Of a stretch of 64,000 nucleotides of DNA, positions 25,851 to 33,497 are shown piece after piece (within the stretch, counting starts at the first letter, position 1; each line of letters starts with the position of its first letter). The notes below the pieces were generated by a model. That model saw only the letters and a list, made by a program, of their open reading frames with translations, had not been told where the DNA came from and did not search any database. The position numbers and the translations under genes are program-made. The DNA comes from Palsa-89 sp963824345 (GTDB taxonomy: Bacteria > Acidobacteriota > Terriglobia > Bryobacterales > Bryobacteraceae), in contig CAWGOZ010000006.1 of NCBI GenBank assembly GCA_963824345.1, positions 434,001 to 498,000 of the forward strand. Reading direction: 5' to 3'.

Positions 25851-26839
25851 TGCCCCGCCCCCGCGGTTTCCTGCGCCTGCTCCAGAATTTTCGTAACTCT
25901 CAAGCCGGACTCGCCATCGGTGAGCGGCCGGGCTCCCGTTTGGACGCAGTCGATAAAATGGCGCACGGCGTTCTGCAGCGGCTCACTCACTTCCAGCCAG
26001 GGTATATGCAGCTCTCCGGCGCGATAGCCGATTCTGCGCTGCCCTTCTTCTTTGCCTGGACTGGCCGCGGCACTAACGGAGTGATCGTAAATCTCCAGCT
26101 TCCGGGCGCTTTCCAGATCGTTCCACGCGAGCATGCGCTTCGATCCGGCCAGCATCACGCGCCGAACCTTCACCGGGGTCAACCAGCTTACATGCACATG
26201 CGCATGGAAGCCGGAAGGGTATTCCAGCGTTAGATAGGAGACTTCGTGCCGATCTCCCAGATGGGCTGCGCCGTGCGCGGAAACCTGCGCAGGCTGCTGG
26301 TCCAACAGGTAATCGAGGATAGCCAGATCGTGATACGCCAGATCCCAAAGCACGCCAGCGTCATTTTGGAATCGCCCCAGGTTGGTGCGCACCGAATCGT
26401 AGTAATAAAGCGACCCGAGCTCGCCGCCTTGAATAAGCTCGCGAATTTTTCGGACGGCCGGCGAATAGACGAAGGTATGATCCACCATCAGCACCAGGTT
26501 GCGGGCTCGGGCTTCCTCTACCAGGGACGCGGCTTCAGAAGAACTGCAGGCCATCGGCTTCTCGATCCACACGTGCTTGCCAGCCTTGAGAGCCGCCATG
26601 GCGAGCGGGAAATGCGTGGCCGGCGGTGTGGCGATGGCGATCGCGGCCAGGTCGGGGTCGCCGATCAAATCATTCGCGCTCGGGGTTGTCGTTGAGCCGG
26701 GGTAGAGGGCCGCGGCCTGGGCAATCCGCTCGGGATCGCTGTCGCAAATACTCGCGAGAACCGATGCGGGAGCGGTCTGGAAGTTTCGCGCCAGACTGGA
26801 ACCCCAATAGCCGAACCCAATTAGGCCGATCCTAACCAT
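25847..26839 (-). CDS. Gfo/Idh/MocA family oxidoreductase
   Basis: 330 residues. N-terminal Rossmann motif IGLIGFGYWGSSLARNF, then the family's EKPMACS motif with the conserved Lys-Pro, and a C-terminal substrate domain (DLAYHDLAILDYLLDQQPA). Close relatives in glycan loci (WbpB/WlbA type) oxidise UDP-GlcNAcA at C3 before transamination, which fits the aminotransferase and WlbB-like acetyltransferase downstream. Start chosen as ATG 26839, with GAGAG just before it, over ATG 26854. It is the first gene of the seven-gene operon. Confidence 0.87.
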   Translation of the reverse strand: MVRIGLIGFGYWGSSLARNFQTAPASVLASICDSDPERIAQAAALYPGSTTTPSANDLIGDPDLAAIAIATPPATHFPLAMAALKAGKHVWIEKPMACSSSEAASLVEEARARNLVLMVDHTFVYSPAVRKIRELIQGGELGSLYYYDSVRTNLGRFQNDAGVLWDLAYHDLAILDYLLDQQPAQVSAHGAAHLGDRHEVSYLTLEYPSGFHAHVHVSWLTPVKVRRVMLAGSKRMLAWNDLESARKLEIYDHSVSAAASPGKEEGQRRIGYRAGELHIPWLEVSEPLQNAVRHFIDCVQTGARPLTDGESGLRVTKILEQAQETAGAGQ

Positions 26840-26881
26840 GGATCTCTCTACCATACCTGCTCTTTGTGGTACGATCTACCG

Positions 26882-27634
26882 ATGCGCCAGCGCTCCTGCA
26901 CGATTTTCGCCGGGTTCCTGCTGCTCGCTCCCGCGGCTTGGGCGGCAACAAACACCGCCGTCAACACCACCTCGGAATCCAGCTTCTCGATTGACACCTT
27001 CAACACCGCGCACGTCACCGACCAGGTGAATACGTTTCAAACGGAGCTAAAGGCCCGGATGCAAGGCGGGGCGTATCTGTTCGATCAGACTTACAGCGCG
27101 GCGCTTTCCAGTCCAACCGTCCAGACCGCCATCACGCAAGCGAAGAACGTGCTCACCAGCCATGGCGCGGTATCGTTTACCGGCCCTACGCTGTTGAGCA
27201 ACAATCGATCCACCACCACAACCAACAGCACAGTGCAGAACGGAACGACGGATGGAACTCCGATCATATCCACTAAGACATTTATTGGCCCCATCACGAT
27301 CACGGTCGGCAATTTCGGAACTTGCACAGCCTACACCGATTCCGGTCCGCAAGGCCGCCCGGTGCCGACCGGCTGCACCGGCGGAACGGCGACTCCGTTC
27401 AAGGTTGTCTTCGGTGGTGAAGATATCGACACCTTCGTCATTCAGCCGGTGACCGTCAACCAGACCGTCACTACGACCAACACCACGCTGACGTCGCAAG
27501 TTTACGAAATCGACGGATTCACGAACGCCACTCCCCCGCCCACACCGGCGCCGCCGTCGCTAATCCTGATGCTCGTGGGATTGGGGGCAGCCGGGTTGTT
27601 TGCGGTTCGCCGTCGGCTGCGCCGCGTGGTATAG
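26882..27634 (+). CDS. Secreted PEP-CTERM-like protein, tandem paralogue 1
   Basis: 250 residues: signal peptide (MRQRSCTIFAGFLLLAPAAWA), a Ser/Thr/Asn-rich extracellular domain, then PPPTPAPPS, a hydrophobic helix and RRRLRR. This is the tripartite layout of exosortase (PEP-CTERM) substrates, with PAPPS replacing the usual PEP. Mature domain begins TSESSFSIDTFNTAHV and holds two Cys in GTCTAY and TGCTGG that could form a disulfide. It is about 90 percent identical by eye to copies 2 and 4. ATG 26882 begins the signal peptide; no Shine-Dalgarno is visible. Divergent from the Gfo/Idh gene by 42 bases. Function unknown; likely cell-surface or matrix. Confidence 0.85.
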   Translation: MRQRSCTIFAGFLLLAPAAWAATNTAVNTTSESSFSIDTFNTAHVTDQVNTFQTELKARMQGGAYLFDQTYSAALSSPTVQTAITQAKNVLTSHGAVSFTGPTLLSNNRSTTTTNSTVQNGTTDGTPIISTKTFIGPITITVGNFGTCTAYTDSGPQGRPVPTGCTGGTATPFKVVFGGEDIDTFVIQPVTVNQTVTTTNTTLTSQVYEIDGFTNATPPPTPAPPSLILMLVGLGAAGLFAVRRRLRRVV

Positions 27635-27641
27635 TCCTTCA

Positions 27642-28388
27642 ATGCGCCAGCGCTCCTGGAGGCTCCTCGCCGGTTTCTTGATGCTCGCTCCCCCCGCAGT
27701 TTGGGCCCAGGCCGTCAACACCACCTCGGAATCCAGCTTCTCGATTGACACCTTCAACACCGCCCACGTCACCGACCAGGTGAATACGTTTCAAACGGAG
27801 CTAAAGGCCCGCATGCAAGGCGGGGCGTATCTGTTCGATCAGACTTACAGCGCGGCTCTTTCCAGTCCAACCGTGCAAACCGCGATCACGCAAGCGAAGA
27901 ACGTGCTCACCAACCATGGCGCGGTATCGTTTACCGGCCCAACGCTGTTGAGCAACAATCGATCCACCACCACAACCAACAGCACAGTGCAGAACGGGAC
28001 GACGGAAGGAACTCCGACGGTAATCGTAAGCACGTTCATCGGACCTATCACGATCACGGTCGGCAATTTCGGAACTTGCACAGCCTACACCGATTCCGGT
28101 CCGCAAGGCCGCCCGGTGCCGACCGGCTGCACCGGCGGAACGGCGACTCCGTTCAAGGTTGTCCCCGGTGGTCAGGATACCGACACGTTCCTCATTGAGC
28201 CGGTGACCGTCAACCAGACCGTCACCACCACCAACACCACGCTGACGTCGCAAGTCTACGAAATCGACGGATTCACGAACGCCACTCCCCCGCCCACGCC
28301 GGCGCCGCCGTCGCTAATCCTGATGCTCGCGGGACTGGGGGCAGCCGGGCTATTTGCGGTTCGCCATCGACTGCGCCGCGTGATATAG
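27642..28388 (+). CDS. Secreted PEP-CTERM-like protein, tandem paralogue 2
   Basis: 248 residues, nearly identical to copy 1 over most of its length, with the same signal peptide type (MRQRSWRLLAGFLMLAPPAVWA) and C-terminal PAPPS, helix and basic tail. Differences concentrate in two short windows: after NGTTEG (TPTVIVSTF) and around FKVVPGGQDTDTFLIEPV. It starts exactly seven bases after the stop of copy 1, again without a Shine-Dalgarno, so reinitiation from the upstream gene is likely. An upstream in-frame ATG (27600) lies within copy 1 and was not used. Confidence 0.85.
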   Translation: MRQRSWRLLAGFLMLAPPAVWAQAVNTTSESSFSIDTFNTAHVTDQVNTFQTELKARMQGGAYLFDQTYSAALSSPTVQTAITQAKNVLTNHGAVSFTGPTLLSNNRSTTTTNSTVQNGTTEGTPTVIVSTFIGPITITVGNFGTCTAYTDSGPQGRPVPTGCTGGTATPFKVVPGGQDTDTFLIEPVTVNQTVTTTNTTLTSQVYEIDGFTNATPPPTPAPPSLILMLAGLGAAGLFAVRHRLRRVI

Positions 28389-28395
28389 TCCCTGG

Positions 28396-29118
28396 ATGCG
28401 CCAACGCGGCTGGACGGTCTCGGCCGGGTTCCTGCTGCTCGCTCCCGCAGCCTGGGCTGCAAGCGTCAATACCACATCAACCACCGAAATCACGCTTGAG
28501 ACCTTCAACACGGCCCACGTCACGAATCAGGTGAATACCTTTCAAACGGAGTTGAGGGCCCGGATGCAAGGCGGCGCGTATCTGTTCGATCAGACTTATA
28601 CCGCGGCGCTTTCCAGTCCAACGGTGCAGACCGCCATCATTCAGGCGAAAAACGTACTCACGAGCCATGGCGCGGTGTCGTTTACCGGACCTACGCTGTT
28701 GAGCAACAATCAATCCACCACCACAACCACGAACACAGTGGCGAACGGGAACACTACTTCTGTGAACCTGTCCGTGACGACCTACATCGGCCCCATCACG
28801 CTCACGGTGGGCAACTATGGAACCTGCACCGGCGGCTCTTTCGCCGAACCGACCGGGTGCATGGGCGGGAACACAACTACCCTTGTCGTCGTTTCCGGCG
28901 GGCAAGATATCGACACTCGCTATGATGCGCGGGAGACGATCAACCAGACCGTCACTACGACCAACACCACGCTCACGTCGCAAGTCTACGAAATCGACGG
29001 ATTCACGAACGCCACTCCCCCGCCCACGCCGGCTCCTCCGTCGCTAATCCTGATGCTCGCGGGGCTGGCCGCGGCCGGGCTATTTGCGGTTCGCCATCGG
29101 CTGCGCCGCGTGGTATAG
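28396..29118 (+). CDS. Secreted PEP-CTERM-like protein, tandem paralogue 3 (divergent)
   Basis: 240 residues, the most diverged copy. The N-terminus (STTEITLETFNTAHVTNQ) and the central part (NTTSVNLSVTTYIGPITLTV, FAEPTGCMGGNTTTLVVV, DTRYDARETINQ) differ from the others and are shorter. The blocks NTFQTELRARMQGGAYLFDQ and SQVYEIDGFTNATPPPTPAP are still nearly invariant. Same signal peptide and sorting signal. It lies seven bases after copy 2 and seven before copy 4. Function unknown. Confidence 0.85.
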   Translation: MRQRGWTVSAGFLLLAPAAWAASVNTTSTTEITLETFNTAHVTNQVNTFQTELRARMQGGAYLFDQTYTAALSSPTVQTAIIQAKNVLTSHGAVSFTGPTLLSNNQSTTTTTNTVANGNTTSVNLSVTTYIGPITLTVGNYGTCTGGSFAEPTGCMGGNTTTLVVVSGGQDIDTRYDARETINQTVTTTNTTLTSQVYEIDGFTNATPPPTPAPPSLILMLAGLAAAGLFAVRHRLRRVV

Positions 29119-29125
29119 TCCATCA

Positions 29126-29872
29126 ATGCGCCAGCGCCTCTGGAGGCTCCTCGCCGGTTTCTTGATGCTCGCTACCCCCGCAGTTTGGGCCCAGGCCATC
29201 AACACCACCTCGGAATCCAGCTTCTCGATTGACACCTTCAACACCGCGCACGTCACGGACCAGGTGAATACGTTTCAAACGGAGCTGAAGGCCCGGATGC
29301 AAGGCGGCGCGTATCTGTTCGATCAGACTTACAGCGCGGCTCTTTCCAGTCCGACCGTGCAGACCGCCATCACGCAAGCGAAGAACGTGCTCACCAGCCA
29401 TGGCGCGGTATCGTTTACCGGCCCAACGCTGTTGAGCAACAATCAATCCACCACCACAACCAACAGCACAGTGCAGAACGGAACGACGGATGGAACTCCG
29501 ATCATATCCACTAAGACATTTATTGGCCCCATCACGATCACGGTCGGCAATTTCGGAACTTGCACAGCCTACACCGATTCCGGTCCGCAAGGCCGCCCGG
29601 TGCCGACCGGCTGCACCGGCGGAACTGCTACCCCCCTTAGCGTTCCTTCGGGTGGTAAAGATATCGACACGTTCGTCATTCAGCCGGTGACCGTCAACCA
29701 GACCGTCACCACGACCAACACCACGCTGACGTCGCAAGTCTACGAAATCGACGGATTCACGAACGCCACTCCCCCGCCCACGCCGGCGCCGCCGTCGCTA
29801 ATCCTGATGCTCGCGGGACTGGGGGCAGCCGGGTTGTTTGCGGTTCGCAATCGGCTGCGCCGCGTGGGTTAA
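29126..29872 (+). CDS. Secreted PEP-CTERM-like protein, tandem paralogue 4
   Basis: 248 residues, closest to copy 1 in its first variable window (DGTPIISTKTF) and to copy 2 in its signal peptide; the second window is unique (PLSVPSGGKDID). This mosaic pattern suggests gene conversion between copies. Its stop codon TAA (29870-29872) lies inside the 16-bp target duplication of the adjacent insertion sequence, so the insertion left the reading frame intact. Same PAPPS, helix and basic tail as the others. Confidence 0.85.
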   Translation: MRQRLWRLLAGFLMLATPAVWAQAINTTSESSFSIDTFNTAHVTDQVNTFQTELKARMQGGAYLFDQTYSAALSSPTVQTAITQAKNVLTSHGAVSFTGPTLLSNNQSTTTTNSTVQNGTTDGTPIISTKTFIGPITITVGNFGTCTAYTDSGPQGRPVPTGCTGGTATPLSVPSGGKDIDTFVIQPVTVNQTVTTTNTTLTSQVYEIDGFTNATPPPTPAPPSLILMLAGLGAAGLFAVRNRLRRVG

Positions 29873-31369
29873 AGCCGCGTCTGTTGTTGCAACGATAAAA
29901 TGTCCCCATAACTGCAACGATAATCTGTCACCCCCGGATTGAAATCCTGTATCTCCCCTTTCCCGTTTCCCCTCCGGGGAAAGCCGGGGCGGGCGGGTTC
30001 CCCCCACGCCGGAGGGCACGTCGCGCGCCAGCAAAAAGCGCTGGCACTGCCGTGCGACCGGCTCCCCCCGCAAGAGGGGCCAAGCCCCCCTTGCGCATCC
30101 CCCCGGGTGGTTCATCGGACCGCCAGGGCCTCCCCGTCCAGCGAAGGAATAAATGTGCGGTTGCTTTTTCTTTCGCTCGGCAGGCCGACGCGGCGCCAAC
30201 CCGGGGGCATAATCCAGCGGCAGCTGCGTGGAGAACAGATCCTGCTGGCCCTGCCAGACGTGCAACTCTCCATTCAGCTGATGCGACAGTTCCACGCGCG
30301 CTCCCGCATAACCCTGCCCATCCTTGCGGGCCGGCAACTGGATGGACCGGGCCCCGAACCGGATCACGTGGTCTTTTCCCACCACCCGCTCGTAGCGCAG
30401 ACTGAATAGCCGGTCCCAGTTCAGCTTTTTGCTTAACGGCCGGAAATCGTTGGCTGCCTCGCGCGCTGCTACCGCAAAGCGTCGGTTGTAGTCCTCGCGG
30501 AAGTTTTCTAGCACCTGGTTGGCTTGCTCCAACGTCGCGGCTCTGCCCAATCGCAGTTCGCTTTTCAAGCGATCTTGAAAGGTCTTCCACAGCCGCTCGA
30601 TCCGGCCCTTGGCCTGCGGGCTCAGCGCTCGAATCGATTGGATTCCCAGCTCTTCCAGCACTCGACCCAGCTGCGTCGGCGTTTGCCGTCCGGCCATCTG
30701 CTCTTCCATCGTCCAGTGTTTATCGTTGCGCTGAAATGTCCCATGTTGGTCCCGATACAGACTCAGCGGCACTCCCTGCCGCTCCACCAGCGCACGCAGT
30801 TGCCGCAGATATCCCAGCGTGTCCTCATGCTCCAACTGAAAGGCGCACGCCAGCACCTGGCCGGTCGCATCGTCTTGGTAACCGATCAATGTCAACGCCG
30901 GTCCACGACCCTCCAGCCAATCTTCCCGGCTGGCGTCGGTTAACACCATCATGCCCAGCCGCGGCTTGCGTTCCCGCCGCGCTCGGTACTTACGCGCTCG
31001 CCTCCGCTGCGGACTCCGCAGCTTGGCTCGGCGCAATAGCCGCCGCACCGTCTCGCGGCTCACCGCGATCTTTTCCACTTCCACCAACTTCTCGGTCAGA
31101 TGACTGTCGTTGAAGCCGGCGTACTTGTTGCGCGCCAGTTCGACGATCCGTTTCTTGACCGCCTCGCTCACCGCCCACGGTTTGGGCCGTCCACGATTGC
31201 CGTGCCGTACCCAATCCACCTGATCGGCTAGGTAGCGGGCCTTCAGCCGTTTCACCTGTCGCGTGCTCAGTTCCAGCAAGCCGCTCGCTTCGCCGACCGT
31301 GATTCGACCCTGGACCGCGTTCTCGATTACCTTCACTCTTTGCAGTTCGTTCTGGCTCAACTCGATCAC
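29798..31369 (-). CDS. ISNCY/IS1202-type transposase, 3' extended
   Basis: Starts with GTG 31369 next to GAGAGG. The N-terminal helix-turn-helix (VGEASGLLELSTRQVKRLKA) is followed by an rve-type DDE integrase core: TDASREDWLEG, the LYRDQHGTF Asp region and the SPQAKGRIERLWKT Glu region. Family proteins usually end soon after a segment like PHIYSFAGR, which here ends near 30137. The frame instead continues for over 100 codons of low-complexity sequence, out of the element's left end and antisense to the fourth PEP-CTERM-like gene, stopping at 29798. A lost stop or deletion near 30.1 kb is likely. The DDE core itself looks intact. Confidence 0.8.
   Translation of the reverse strand: MIELSQNELQRVKVIENAVQGRITVGEASGLLELSTRQVKRLKARYLADQVDWVRHGNRGRPKPWAVSEAVKKRIVELARNKYAGFNDSHLTEKLVEVEKIAVSRETVRRLLRRAKLRSPQRRRARKYRARRERKPRLGMMVLTDASREDWLEGRGPALTLIGYQDDATGQVLACAFQLEHEDTLGYLRQLRALVERQGVPLSLYRDQHGTFQRNDKHWTMEEQMAGRQTPTQLGRVLEELGIQSIRALSPQAKGRIERLWKTFQDRLKSELRLGRAATLEQANQVLENFREDYNRRFAVAAREAANDFRPLSKKLNWDRLFSLRYERVVGKDHVIRFGARSIQLPARKDGQGYAGARVELSHQLNGELHVWQGQQDLFSTQLPLDYAPGLAPRRPAERKKKQPHIYSFAGRGGPGGPMNHPGGCARGAWPLLRGEPVARQCQRFLLARDVPSGVGGTRPPRLSPEGKRERGDTGFQSGGDRLSLQLWGHFIVATTDAALTHAAQPIANRKQPGCPQSREHQD
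29866..29881. repeat. Target-site duplication, left copy
   Basis: GGGTTAAAGCCGCGTC occurs here and again at 31440-31455, immediately outside the two ends of the insertion sequence. A 16-bp duplication fits the long-duplication groups of the IS1202 family. The left copy includes the stop codon of the fourth PEP-CTERM-like gene. Confidence 0.9.
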
Positions 31370-31439
31370 CTCTCAGCTTCCCAAGGGGTGACATAGTTTC
31401 GTTGCAGTTAGGGGGTGACATTATTTTGGAGCATCTACA
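29882..31439. mobile_element. IS1202/ISNCY-like insertion sequence, 1558 bp
   Basis: Both ends carry imperfect inverted repeats: left 29882-29935 and right 31384-31439. Each end begins TGT and contains two TGTC(A)CCC blocks separated by TAACTGCAACGA, so each terminus has an internal direct repeat that probably binds transposase. A single transposase gene lies on the reverse strand. The element is bounded by the 16-bp duplication GGGTTAAAGCCGCGTC. Size, long target duplication and transposase type match IS1202/ISNCY. Clean ends suggest recent insertion. Confidence 0.85.
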
Positions 31440-31455
31440 GGGTTAAAGCCGCGTC
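31440..31455. repeat. Target-site duplication, right copy
   Basis: Second copy of GGGTTAAAGCCGCGTC, adjoining the right end of the insertion sequence. The next bases (TTGACG) look like a -35 element for the toxin-antitoxin operon. Confidence 0.9.
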
Positions 31456-31481
31456 TTGACGCATCATGATATGTCATGATA
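31456..31481 (+). promoter_or_regulatory. Candidate promoter/operator of the Doc-type operon
   Basis: TTGACG (31456-31461) resembles a -35 box. It is followed by TCATGATA at 31464-31471 and again at 31474-31481, a 10-bp-phased direct repeat containing the palindrome ATCATGAT. Such phased sites next to an antitoxin start are typical of autoregulation by toxin-antitoxin complexes. No good -10 box stands out. Confidence 0.4.
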
Positions 31482-31496
31482 GCGTTGGAATGCAGC

Positions 31497-31724
31497 ATGT
31501 CCCAGACCCGCGAGAAATTCGCCACCCAAGTGAACTCGGAAATCCTATCGGCGGTGCGCGCCCTGGCCGACCAGGAGGGACGCCAACTCCAGGCGCTCGT
31601 GGATGAGGCTCTCGCCGATCTGATCGAAAAGCATAAGAACGCGAAGCCGCGCTCGCACGTTATGGGCGCGTACCTCGCCAGCCACGAAAAATACCGCGAT
31701 CTTTACAAGAAGCTCGCTGAGTGA
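31497..31724 (+). CDS. Antitoxin of Doc-type module (RHH-like)
   Basis: 75 residues. KFATQVNSEILSAVRALADQ and LQALVDEALADLIEKH suggest a ribbon-helix-helix DNA-binding N-terminus, with a C-terminal tail (SHVMGAYLASHEKYRDLYKKL) that would wrap the toxin. ATG 31497 has GGA seven bases upstream; the longer frame from 31476 lacks support. The stop overlaps the toxin start (GTGA, 31721-31724), the usual coupling in such pairs. Confidence 0.75.
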   Translation: MSQTREKFATQVNSEILSAVRALADQEGRQLQALVDEALADLIEKHKNAKPRSHVMGAYLASHEKYRDLYKKLAE

Positions 31725-32098
31725 CCGACTACCTCACCTTGGTCGAGGTGCTGGCCATGCATACCGACCAAATTGAACGCTACGGCGGCTCCCACGGCGT
31801 GAGGGATCAAGGATTGCTGGAATCCGCGCTCTACCGGCCGCAGACCGGTTATTACGCCGATCTGATGGAGGAAGCAGCGGCGCTCTGGGAGAGCCTGGGG
31901 CAGAACCATCCCTTTGTTGATGGCAACAAGCGGACGGCGTTCGCGGCCACGTATACTTTTCTCGCGATCAACGGCGCTCGCCTCACGGCGGACGCCCAGG
32001 AGACCTACGTTTTCGTCGCCGCCCTCTACGAAGCCAACCAGTTCAGCTTCGACCGGCTTGTCGCCTGGCTGCGCAGTCACGCGACGCACGAGCCATGA
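31721..32098 (+). CDS. doc: Death-on-curing (Doc) family toxin
   Basis: 125 residues of the Fic/Doc fold. The active-site motif HPFVDGNKRTA matches the Doc consensus HxFx(D/N)xNKR, and GGSHGVRDQGLLESAL is the family's N-terminal motif. Doc proteins phosphorylate elongation factor Tu and stop translation; tuf itself is 4 kb away, which is coincidence unless shown otherwise. GTG start at 31721 overlaps the antitoxin stop. All catalytic residues are present, so the toxin looks active. Confidence 0.88.
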   Translation: MTDYLTLVEVLAMHTDQIERYGGSHGVRDQGLLESALYRPQTGYYADLMEEAAALWESLGQNHPFVDGNKRTAFAATYTFLAINGARLTADAQETYVFVAALYEANQFSFDRLVAWLRSHATHEP

Positions 32099-32110
32099 TA
32101 GTTTGGGTGC

Positions 32111-32824
32111 ATGCGGGGCCCGAAAATCCAGTATGAGCCTTACCAGGAGAGCACGCAGCTTGCCCGCTACATCGAGGATTACCCGCGCAGCTTCACCCGC
32201 AACCCATCGCAACCGCTGATCCGCCGGCCGTTGACGCTATCCGAGCGCAGCGGGCCCATCGAGCTGCAGCGCCGCCTGGCGATCGATGGCGAGGATATGT
32301 CTTCGAAGGAGCCGGGCGGACCGCGGGCCATCGGACAGTTCATCGCGGTGACGGGCCGGGTGATGGATGAAGACGGCGCTCCGCTGGCTGGCGCTGTGGT
32401 AGAGGTCTGGCAAGCCAACTCGGCCGGTAAGTACGTTCACGAACTGGATCGCCATGCGGCTCCGATCGATCCGAACTTCACCGGACTGGGACGGATCGTG
32501 ACCGGCGCAGAGGGCCAGTACAAGTTTCTGTCGATCAAGCCGGGCGCCTATCCGGTGATGGAATCCGACTGGTGGTGGCGTCCGCCGCACATCCATTTTT
32601 CAATCTTCGGTCCGAGCTGGATGAGCCGCTACGTGACCCAGATTTTCTTCCTCGGCGAGCCGCTGAACGAGACGGATCTGCTGCTCAATGCCGTTCAGGA
32701 TCCGGAGGCTAGGGACCGTCTGATTTTCGAGACCACTCCGACTACGGTTGGAGCGGTAAACCTGCTGACCTTCCGGCGCGATTTCGTTCTGCGCGGTAAG
32801 CGCGCGACGCCGGCACTGGACTGA
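32111..32824 (+). CDS. pcaH: Protocatechuate 3,4-dioxygenase beta subunit
   Basis: 237 residues. It has the PcaH N-terminal stretch (YIEDYPRSFTRNPSQPLI), and the iron site: Tyr in GKYVHELD, Tyr in PGAYPV and the two His of WRPPHIHFSI. The enzyme cleaves protocatechuate intradiol to 3-carboxy-cis,cis-muconate. It is followed after six bases by the alpha-subunit gene. No further beta-ketoadipate genes adjoin; a PcaC-like CMD gene lies at 5.8 kb. ATG 32111 is the first plausible start; no strong Shine-Dalgarno. Confidence 0.9.
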   Translation: MRGPKIQYEPYQESTQLARYIEDYPRSFTRNPSQPLIRRPLTLSERSGPIELQRRLAIDGEDMSSKEPGGPRAIGQFIAVTGRVMDEDGAPLAGAVVEVWQANSAGKYVHELDRHAAPIDPNFTGLGRIVTGAEGQYKFLSIKPGAYPVMESDWWWRPPHIHFSIFGPSWMSRYVTQIFFLGEPLNETDLLLNAVQDPEARDRLIFETTPTTVGAVNLLTFRRDFVLRGKRATPALD

Positions 32825-32830
32825 GGAAGC

Positions 32831-33424
32831 ATGAATTTTCCGACATCGCCCTACTGCACCATCGGACCATTCTTTCCGGGCGAATTCGCCGACGGCTGCG
32901 GGGACTTGACGAACTTCATGGGCAAGCAAGCGCGCGGCGGGCACATAATGCTCACCGGGATGGTAGTCGAGGAGGGCAACCGGCCCATCCGAAACGCGCT
33001 TGTGGAAATCTGGCAGCCGGATGCCGCTGGCGTGTTCCGTCACCCGCTGGACCCGCGTTGTGCGGAAGCCGATCCCGGTTTCTTCGGATGGGGCCGTGCG
33101 AGGACGGACGCCGGTGGCCGCTATTGGTTTCGAACGGTGCTGCCAGGCGCGTACGCCGGCGAGGACGGCGCGCTGCGTTGTCCGCATCTCAACTTGATGC
33201 TGCTGGCGATCGGCCTGACGCGGCGATTGGTCACCACCGTGTTCTTCGCCGAAGCGGGGGAGCAAGGGAGCGATCCAGTGTTGGACTGTGTTTCCGATCC
33301 CGCGCGGCGCGCTCGCCTGTTCGCAATTCGAGACAAGGTTTCGAACGGCGCGGACGATCTACCGGTCTATCGCTTCGACATCGTCACTCGCGGCGAAGGG
33401 GAGACGCCATTTTTCGTGGATTGA
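32831..33424 (+). CDS. pcaG: Protocatechuate 3,4-dioxygenase alpha subunit
   Basis: 197 residues. SPYCTIGPFFPG is the characteristic alpha-subunit start, and EIWQPDAAGVFRHPLDPR plus CPHLNLMLLAIGLTRRLVT follow the same beta-sandwich fold as PcaH. The iron ligands are absent, as expected: the alpha subunit only shapes the active site of the alpha-beta protomer. It follows pcaH by six bases in a two-gene operon. Confidence 0.9.
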   Translation: MNFPTSPYCTIGPFFPGEFADGCGDLTNFMGKQARGGHIMLTGMVVEEGNRPIRNALVEIWQPDAAGVFRHPLDPRCAEADPGFFGWGRARTDAGGRYWFRTVLPGAYAGEDGALRCPHLNLMLLAIGLTRRLVTTVFFAEAGEQGSDPVLDCVSDPARRARLFAIRDKVSNGADDLPVYRFDIVTRGEGETPFFVD

Positions 33425-33497
33425 TTTCGAACGGCTGGCGTTCACAAACGTGTAACATCCGGCGGCAATTGGCATCCAACTCTCGAAAGGAGGCCCC

